Shown one piece after another: positions 58,796 to 64,000 of a stretch of 64,000 nt of DNA (the first letter of the stretch is position 1; each line of letters begins with the position of its first letter). A model generated the notes under the pieces. It was not told where the DNA came from and did not search any database. It saw only the letters and a list, made by a program, of their open reading frames with translations. Both the position numbers and the translations under genes were made by a program. The DNA lies in assembly GCA_045652125.1 (NCBI GenBank), contig JAZRTT010000031.1, forward strand, positions 1 through 64,000, read 5' to 3'. The stretch comes from Avoscillospira sp045652125 (GTDB lineage: Bacteria; Bacillota; Clostridia; Oscillospirales; Oscillospiraceae).

Positions 58796-60892
58796 TGCAT
58801 AGAACAGAAGATCGTAGTAGTTGGGGAAAGGCCAGTAGTCGGCAGCTACAAGTGTCTCCAGATGGTCAATGGTAGCCCGGAGTTTTGTCATACCGGTAAA
58901 GACCACATCATGATAATACTGCAGCAGGGCTTCGTGGCTCACATCTGCAGGGACAGTATTGATAGCTGTTTTCAGTGCTGTGACCTGCTCCAACAAGTCG
59001 TTGTTCAAATGGCTGATGCTTTCGGCAAGGGCTTCTTCCACCCGGCAGGTAACACCCGGCAGCGCATCCCGTTTTCGGAGAATGGTTCGGCACAACTGCC
59101 CTGCATACTGGCTGGCAGCGTGAAGAATGTGCCGCTGCACCATGTCTATCATGGTCTGAGCTTCAATTTGGATGACTTTGCAGTAGTTCTCCATATGGAT
59201 CTCGCTGCGGGCCATCATTTCTCCTTGGGTGAAGATCCCGTGGCGGGTCATAAGGTCAATATTTTTTGGAAGGGTAAAAGTGACCAGCGCCTCAGCGGAA
59301 TTTTTCAGATTCTTCAGACCGCGGGCCTCGGCTTCCGCGATCCATGCTTCATCGTAACCGTTTCCTTCAAAGATAATATGCTTGTGTTCCGTCAGTACCC
59401 GGCGGATCAGCCGTTGGAGGTCTTTCTGGAAATTCTCGGAGGCTTCCAGCTCATCGGCGAACTGTCGGAGTTCTTCGGCCATTATGGCGTTGAGGACGGT
59501 ATTGGAATCGGAAATCGACTGGCTGGCACCGGGCATACGAAGTTCGAACTTGTTGCCGGTAAAGGCCAGAGGAGAGGTACGGTTTCGGTCGGTGGTATCC
59601 TGGGGGATATGGGGCAGAACGTCTACGCCGATCTGGAGGGACTGTTTACCCAGTTCCACATAGTCTGTACCCTCGGTGATGCTGTCAATAATGGCACACA
59701 GTTCCGTGCCCAAAAAAATAGATATGATGGCCGGTGGTGCTTCCTGTGCGCCCAGACGATGGTCATTTCCGGCAGAAGTGACCGTACAGCGCAGTAATTC
59801 CTGATATTCGTCCACACCCTTGAGAAAGGCGGCCAAAAACAGCAAAAACTGGGCATTCTGGCTGGGGGTTTTTCCGGGTGCAAAGAGGTTTTTTCCGGTA
59901 TCGGTGCCAAGGGACCAGTTGTTGTGTTTGCCGGAACCGTTGACGCCTGCAAAGGGCTTTTCATGGAGCAGACACACCAGCCCATGGCGGTCTGCTACCT
60001 TTTTCATAGTTTCCATGGTCAACTGATTGTGGTCACAGGCGGTATTTGCATCGGAGTAGACGGGAGCCATTTCGTGCTGTGCCGGGGCGACTTCGTTGTG
60101 CTTGGTTTTGGACAGAACGCCCAGCTTCCACAGCTCTTCGTCCAGATCCTTCATATAGGCAGCAACTCTGGGCTTGATCGCACCGAAATAGTGGTCGTCC
60201 AATTCCTGACCCTTAGGAGGCTTGGCTCCGAACAGAGTACGGCCGCACAGCCGCAGGTCTTCCCGCTTCAGATACAGCTCCTTGTCCAGAAGAAAATATT
60301 CCTGCTCAGCACCTACATGAGGCGTGACTTTGCAGGTTTCCTTATCGCCAAAAAGCCGCAGAACGCGAAGCGCCTGCTTGTTTACGGCTTCCATGGAGCG
60401 GAGCAGAGGCGTTTTCTTGTCCAGAGCTTCACCGGACCAGGAACACATGACGGTGGGAATGCACAAGCTTCCATCTTTGATAAAGGCAAAAGAGGTAGGA
60501 TCCCATGCAGTATAGCCTCTGGCTTCAAAGGTGGCACGCAGACCGCCGGAGGGGAAAGAAGATGCATCGGCTTCGCCGCGGACCAGATTTTTCCCGCTGA
60601 ATTCCATCAAAATTTTGCCGGGCCCTGCAGGGGACAAAAAACTGTCGTGTTTTTCGGCAGTAAAGCCGGTCATGGGCTGAAACCAATGGGTGTAGTGCGT
60701 GGCACCGTGCTCCATCGCCCATGCCTTCATACCGTCGGCAATGGCATTGGCTGTTGCCAATCGCAGATGAGTACCGTCCTGCAGGCATTGCTTCCACGCG
60801 GCCAGCGCTTCGGCGGTCACATACTTGGACATAGCAGCTTCGTGAAAAACCAGAGAGCCGAATAATTCCGGGATTCGCTCTTGTTCTGTCAT
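58793..60892 (-). CDS. glnN: Glutamine synthetase type III
   Basis: The enzyme makes glutamine from glutamate and ammonia. The 699-residue protein is of the GS III type, much longer than GS I (about 450). It has HYTHWFQPMTGFTAEKHDSFLSP near residue 65, the ammonia and ATP site regions GAEQEYFLLDKELY and PVYSDANTACDHNQLTMETMKKVA, and a C-terminal region from residue 550 that holds the type III helical domain. The ATG at 60892 follows GGGAGG by seven bases; an ATG at 60907 overlaps the site. It has a consensus promoter; no GlnR-type box is evident to me. Confidence 0.96.
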   Translation of the reverse strand: MTEQERIPELFGSLVFHEAAMSKYVTAEALAAWKQCLQDGTHLRLATANAIADGMKAWAMEHGATHYTHWFQPMTGFTAEKHDSFLSPAGPGKILMEFSGKNLVRGEADASSFPSGGLRATFEARGYTAWDPTSFAFIKDGSLCIPTVMCSWSGEALDKKTPLLRSMEAVNKQALRVLRLFGDKETCKVTPHVGAEQEYFLLDKELYLKREDLRLCGRTLFGAKPPKGQELDDHYFGAIKPRVAAYMKDLDEELWKLGVLSKTKHNEVAPAQHEMAPVYSDANTACDHNQLTMETMKKVADRHGLVCLLHEKPFAGVNGSGKHNNWSLGTDTGKNLFAPGKTPSQNAQFLLFLAAFLKGVDEYQELLRCTVTSAGNDHRLGAQEAPPAIISIFLGTELCAIIDSITEGTDYVELGKQSLQIGVDVLPHIPQDTTDRNRTSPLAFTGNKFELRMPGASQSISDSNTVLNAIMAEELRQFADELEASENFQKDLQRLIRRVLTEHKHIIFEGNGYDEAWIAEAEARGLKNLKNSAEALVTFTLPKNIDLMTRHGIFTQGEMMARSEIHMENYCKVIQIEAQTMIDMVQRHILHAASQYAGQLCRTILRKRDALPGVTCRVEEALAESISHLNNDLLEQVTALKTAINTVPADVSHEALLQYYHDVVFTGMTKLRATIDHLETLVAADYWPFPNYYDLLFYA

Positions 60893-60932
60893 ATTGAAAC
60901 CTCCCATGGGGTAAAATGCAAAAGTTTCTTAT

Positions 60933-60961
60933 ATTTTAGTCTGCACAGAAGATAAAGTCAA
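60933..60961 (-). promoter_or_regulatory. Promoter of glnN
   Basis: On the minus strand TTGACT and TAAAAT are 17 bp apart. AAAGTCAA here and TTGACTTT of the divergent promoter form an inverted repeat. Confidence 0.75.
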
Positions 60962-60979
60962 CGGCAAATCACGCATACC

Positions 60980-61008
60980 TTGACTTTGCGGAAAAATTCA
61001 AATAAACT
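60980..61008 (+). promoter_or_regulatory. Promoter of the HD hydrolase-lrgAB transcript
   Basis: TTGACT and TAAACT are 17 bp apart, 22 bp before the start. Confidence 0.65.
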
Positions 61009-61030
61009 AAACACAGCAGGAGGGGGTCGT

Positions 61031-61690
61031 ATGATTACATTTGAACAACTAAAGCACAACGAAGAAATTCGAACGTATATCAAAATGGCGGATCAGTCTT
61101 TGGCGGCATTGGGATTTACAGAGCATAGCTTTGCCCATGTGACCAAGGTGGCCGAGACGGCAGGATATATTCTGGAAACTACCGGGCACTCCTCCCATGA
61201 AGTGGAACTGGTGAAAATTGCCGGGTTTCTTCATGACATCGGTAATCTGGTCAATCGCACAGATCACTCGCAATCCGGGGCGGTTATGGCATTTCAGTTG
61301 CTTCATGATATGGATATCTCTCCGCAGGATCTGGCTACGGTCGTCACGGCCATCGGCAACCATGACGAGGGAACGGGTGTCCCGGTGGACGACCTTTCCG
61401 CGGCACTGATTTTGGCAGATAAATCCGATGTCCGCCGCACCCGTGTCCGCAATCAGGATAAGACCACCTTTGATATTCACGACCGTGTAAACTACTCTGT
61501 CAAGCAGGCTGTCTTAAAGATCAATGAGGACAAGACCAATATCAAACTGAAAATGCATATTGACACCAAATACGGATCCATCATGGATTATTTTGAAATT
61601 TTTCTGACCCGAATGAACCTGTGCCGGAGAGCGGCCCGGAAATTGGGGCTGGAATTCAAACTGATCATCAACGAGCAGATAGTGTTGTAA
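61031..61690 (+). CDS. HD domain phosphohydrolase
   Basis: The 219-residue protein has the HD domain metal site: HSFAHVTKVAETAGYI (His near residue 34), KIAGFLHDIGNLVNRTDHS (HD at about 69-70) and ADKSDVRRTRV with the last Asp. Such enzymes hydrolyse phosphates of nucleotides or nucleic acids. No second domain is present, and the substrate is unknown. The ATG at 61031 follows AGGAGG, and a start at 60980 is rejected as it lies in the promoter. It is upstream of lrgA by 29 bp. Confidence 0.88.
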   Translation: MITFEQLKHNEEIRTYIKMADQSLAALGFTEHSFAHVTKVAETAGYILETTGHSSHEVELVKIAGFLHDIGNLVNRTDHSQSGAVMAFQLLHDMDISPQDLATVVTAIGNHDEGTGVPVDDLSAALILADKSDVRRTRVRNQDKTTFDIHDRVNYSVKQAVLKINEDKTNIKLKMHIDTKYGSIMDYFEIFLTRMNLCRRAARKLGLEFKLIINEQIVL

Positions 61691-61719
61691 AAAGAAAAAG
61701 AAAGAAGTGTGGCTTCACA

Positions 61720-62085
61720 ATGTCGATTCTTGCCCAGATCGGTGTGATCTTTGGCGTGTTTTTGGCGGCAGAGGGGATCTCTGCTGTATTGCCTTTTGCC
61801 TTTTCCGAGGCTGTCATCGGCATGATCCTGTTTCTGATCCTGCTGTTTTCCCGTATTTTAAGACCAAGCCGGCTAAAGCAGACTTCTGATTTTCTGCTGG
61901 GGAACATGGCTTTGTTTCTTGTTCCTGTGACTGTGAGTGTGATGAAGTATATAGCGGTGCTGCTGGAAAATCTTTGGGTCATACTATTGATCAGTATTGT
62001 GACCACACCTTTGGTATATTTTGTCACCGGGCAGGTCGTGCAGCTGACCATGAAAATCATGAAAAAGGGAGGGGAAATGCCGTAA
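61720..62085 (+). CDS. lrgA: CidA/LrgA family holin-like membrane protein
   Basis: The 121-residue membrane protein has four hydrophobic segments and the pattern AEGISAVLPFAFSEAVIGMILFLILLF and LGNMALFLVPVTVSVMKY of CidA/LrgA proteins, which control murein hydrolase export or lysis and, in some species, pyruvate transport. The ATG at 61720 has only a weak GAAGTG site. The stop overlaps the lrgB start (TAATG), so the pair is coupled. Confidence 0.9.
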   Translation: MSILAQIGVIFGVFLAAEGISAVLPFAFSEAVIGMILFLILLFSRILRPSRLKQTSDFLLGNMALFLVPVTVSVMKYIAVLLENLWVILLISIVTTPLVYFVTGQVVQLTMKIMKKGGEMP

Positions 62086-62768
62086 TGGAAGAACTTCTCC
62101 AATCCCCCTTTTTTGGTATGAGCCTGACTGTCGCTGCCTTTCTTCTGGGATGCTTCATCCAGAAAAAAACCGGCTGGCTTCTGGCCAATCCCATGGTCAT
62201 AGCATCTGCTGCGATTATCGCTCTTTTGCTGCTGTTGGATATTCCATATGAATATTACGAACAGGGGACGGACCTGTTTCATCTGATGCTGGGACCGGTC
62301 ACTGCCTTGCTGGCGCTGGGAATCTATAACCAAAGGGGCGTTCTGAAAGCATACTTTGCTCCCGTTTTGGCCGGCTGTTTCGCCGGAAGTTTGACCAGCA
62401 TTTTGTCTGTACTGGGGCTTTGCCGGCTTTTTGGGCTGGATCAGGCGGTCACGGCGGCACTCATGCCCAAAAGCTGTACCACACCCATTGCCCTGAGCAT
62501 TGCCGAAAGCCGGGGTGGCCTTGCTGCCATTGCATCCTTTGCTGTGGTGGTCACGGGCATCACCGGGGCCCTGTGTTCCCCATTGTTTGCCAAATGGTTC
62601 GGTATCAAAGACCCTGTGGCACAGGGTCTTGCCACGGGAGCCTGCAGCCATGCCCTCGGTACGACCCGTGCCAGAGAGATGGGAGAATTGCAGGGCGCCA
62701 TAAGTTCTATTGCCATCGGCGTGTGCGGCCTGTTTTCTGTGATTTTAAACCTGTTTATTCCCATGTAA
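62085..62768 (+). CDS. lrgB: LrgB family membrane protein
   Basis: The 227-residue membrane protein has about six segments and the LrgB signatures LGPVTALLALGIYNQ, LMPKSCTTPIALSIAES and GLATGACSHALGTTRAREMGELQGAISSIAIGVCG. LrgAB act together as an antiholin-like pair in Staphylococcus and as a pyruvate-linked system in others. The start overlaps the lrgA stop by one base. A bidirectional terminator follows. Confidence 0.93.
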   Translation: MEELLQSPFFGMSLTVAAFLLGCFIQKKTGWLLANPMVIASAAIIALLLLLDIPYEYYEQGTDLFHLMLGPVTALLALGIYNQRGVLKAYFAPVLAGCFAGSLTSILSVLGLCRLFGLDQAVTAALMPKSCTTPIALSIAESRGGLAAIASFAVVVTGITGALCSPLFAKWFGIKDPVAQGLATGACSHALGTTRAREMGELQGAISSIAIGVCGLFSVILNLFIPM

Positions 62769-62770
62769 AG

Positions 62771-62809
62771 CTGAGGGACACCTTCCGTAAGAAGGTGTCC
62801 CTCAGTTTT
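62771..62809. terminator. Bidirectional terminator between lrgB and the DUF4097 gene
   Basis: CTGAGGGACACCTTC and GAAGGTGTCCCTCAG form a perfect 15-bp stem with a 5-nt loop and TTTTA after it. Confidence 0.9.
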
Positions 62810-63770
62810 ATGGAGTGCGGAACGCAATATCACCGGAGGATGTGGTGATCTCACACCTTCCGCCGGATATGGTCTTTGGCACGCTGACATCCCCGGTATC
62901 GGTTTGTGTCAGAAACACCTTCCCGGTCAGCAGGGTGCCGGAGACATCTCCGGAATCGGTTTTGATGAAGATCTGGGAAGCATCGCTGCCGTCCAACTGC
63001 ACATCGCCGGTGCTGCTTTCTGCAAACAGGCTGCCGGCCGCCACAGTATTGGTCAGGGTGATCTCTCCCGTGTTGCTTTCAGCAAACAGGAGTCCGCAGG
63101 ACACATCCTTCAGGGTGATCTCTCCCGTGTCTGTTTGGATGTCTATGTCGTGCTCGGCCGTTACGGTATTTACGGCAATATCGCCGCTGGATGCGGCAAG
63201 GGTTACCCTGCCCGCTTTTGAGGTGTTTACCCGGATGTCGCCTGTCTGCAGGGAAATCTCCATGCCGCCGGAGACGGAGGCAAAACAGTCCACATCGGAT
63301 GTTGTGCCGTGGATCTCCAGCGTTTCAAATGCAAAGTCCTTTGGAACGACCACATCTCCGGTGGCGGTTTCTATGAACAGGGAAGTGTAAGTATCCCGGG
63401 GCAGAGAAAGGGTCAGCTTCGGTGATTTCGTAAAAATTCCTATGTGTTCGTACCAGTTCCGGGTATCTTCCACCTGAATCAACAGGGTGCCGTTTTCCAC
63501 GGCGGCAGTATGCTGCATCTGTTCAGGCACATAACAAAGAATGCGGCAGGTCTCATCTTCGGCAGGGACAAATCCAATATCTGTGATATCTGAAAAAATG
63601 CTGATCTTGTCAAATTCGCCGGACACATCATGCGTGTCGGTGCGGTAAGAAGCCGTATTCAGTTTGGTAAAATCCCAGCCAAAGACGGACATAGTGGCTG
63701 CAAAAAGAGCCAAACCAAGAAGAACGAGTGCCAAGCCGGCCAGAAGCCATTTTATTTCCGTTTTGCTCAT
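62808..63770 (-). CDS. DUF4097 family beta-strand repeat protein
   Basis: The 320-residue protein has one N-terminal membrane helix (residues 9-31, LLAGLALVLLGLALFAATMSVFG), then repeated beta strands with TGD/TGE turns (TGDVVVPKD, TGDIRVN, SGDIAVNT, TGEITLK, TGDVQLDG, SGDVSGT), as in DUF4097 right-handed beta-helix-like domains. Function is unknown; the family is often encoded with DUF1700 proteins and PadR regulators, and is proposed to work at the envelope. It follows the partial gene by three bases. Confidence 0.88.
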   Translation of the reverse strand: MSKTEIKWLLAGLALVLLGLALFAATMSVFGWDFTKLNTASYRTDTHDVSGEFDKISIFSDITDIGFVPAEDETCRILCYVPEQMQHTAAVENGTLLIQVEDTRNWYEHIGIFTKSPKLTLSLPRDTYTSLFIETATGDVVVPKDFAFETLEIHGTTSDVDCFASVSGGMEISLQTGDIRVNTSKAGRVTLAASSGDIAVNTVTAEHDIDIQTDTGEITLKDVSCGLLFAESNTGEITLTNTVAAGSLFAESSTGDVQLDGSDASQIFIKTDSGDVSGTLLTGKVFLTQTDTGDVSVPKTISGGRCEITTSSGDIAFRTP

Positions 63771-63773
63771 GGA

Positions 63774-64000
63774 TTACACGTCCTTTCCCACAAACAAAGA
63801 TTTGACGGCCAGCCCCGCTTTTCTTGTCAGCAGGAACATTCCTGCGGTAGCTGCCTTACACCCGAAGAACAGAAGAATGGCCAAGCCGGCACAGCAGATA
63901 CCGGCACTGAGGGTAACGGTTCCTGTCGGTCCATTGCCTCCGAGGGCAAGTATGACGGCCAAAACCATACTGCCCAAGGTGCAGGCAGCGAAGGCTGCAT
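63774..64000 (-). CDS. DUF1700-like membrane protein, C-terminal part (truncated by window edge)
   Basis: Only the last 75 codons are in the window, and the frame is open to the edge at 64000. The visible part has two hydrophobic stretches (VLAVILALGGNG..., AGICCAGLAILLFFGC) and a short basic tail ending LVGKDV-like (VKSLFVGKDV). Its position just before a DUF4097 gene suggests a DUF1700 partner, by context more than by sequence. The start is outside the window. Confidence 0.55.
   Translation of the reverse strand, partial: AAFAACTLGSMVLAVILALGGNGPTGTVTLSAGICCAGLAILLFFGCKAATAGMFLLTRKAGLAVKSLFVGKDV

Overview
The window looks like part of the chromosome of an anaerobic gut Firmicute, most likely a member of class Clostridia in the Oscillospirales/Ruminococcaceae range. 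This is inferred from gene content and not from an rRNA marker. Supporting signs are AGGAGG ribosome binding sites, sigma-A promoters with 16-18 bp spacers, a tRNA-Trp T-box, RqcH and Mini-III, type III glutamine synthetase, NfnAB, a TRAP-TAXI transporter and LrgAB. Most of the window is ordinary core metabolism at moderate GC. One AT-rich island, about 54.3-58.7 kb, stands out as acquired DNA.

Layout. 0.2-3.5 kb: TAXI-type TRAP transporter. 3.5-9.2 kb: nucleotidyltransferase, an LTA-synthase-like membrane enzyme with a C-terminal SLH-like region, RluA pseudouridine synthase and an AI-2E family permease. 9.3-13.4 kb: ACT protein, iron alcohol dehydrogenase, homoserine dehydrogenase and aspartate kinase. 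13.6-20.5 kb, minus strand: sugar kinase, a small cysteine-rich peptide locus, RqcH, Mini-III, YqeC, MetA and MetY. 20.5-21.2 kb: QueT behind a riboswitch-like leader. 21.3-25.2 kb: beta-CASP nuclease, then ylxM-ffh-rpsP-khpA. 25.3-34.6 kb: T-box-controlled trpB, two acetyltransferases, glycogen phosphorylase, TatD, glutamate racemase and an aminotransferase. 34.7-43.3 kb, minus strand: RpiB-like isomerase, tRNA-Val, modABC with a coupled Dabb protein, nfnAB, and mtnN/luxS/DUF362. 43.5-53.9 kb: holB, ricT, an oligopeptide ABC transporter, nadE and niaR. 54.3-58.7 kb: island with TnpV, a truncated serine recombinase, and an XRE/ImmA/zinc-ribbon membrane gene set, bounded by inverted repeats. 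58.8-64 kb: glnN, HD hydrolase, lrgAB and a DUF4097/DUF1700 pair.

How the genes fit together. Aspartate kinase and homoserine dehydrogenase feed homoserine to MetA, whose Glu111 predicts acetyl-CoA use, and then to the O-acetylhomoserine enzyme MetY. LuxS and MtnN recycle S-adenosylhomocysteine. The mod genes and YqeC hint at molybdenum enzymes encoded elsewhere. NadE and NiaR handle NAD, and NfnAB balances NADPH against ferredoxin.

The best candidates for undescribed biology are the island set (XRE regulator, HEEGH protease with a membrane anchor and a second metal-binding domain, and two zinc-ribbon membrane proteins), the CNSC-repeat peptide locus, and the LtaS-SLH fusion. No rRNA, CRISPR array or intact insertion sequence was seen.
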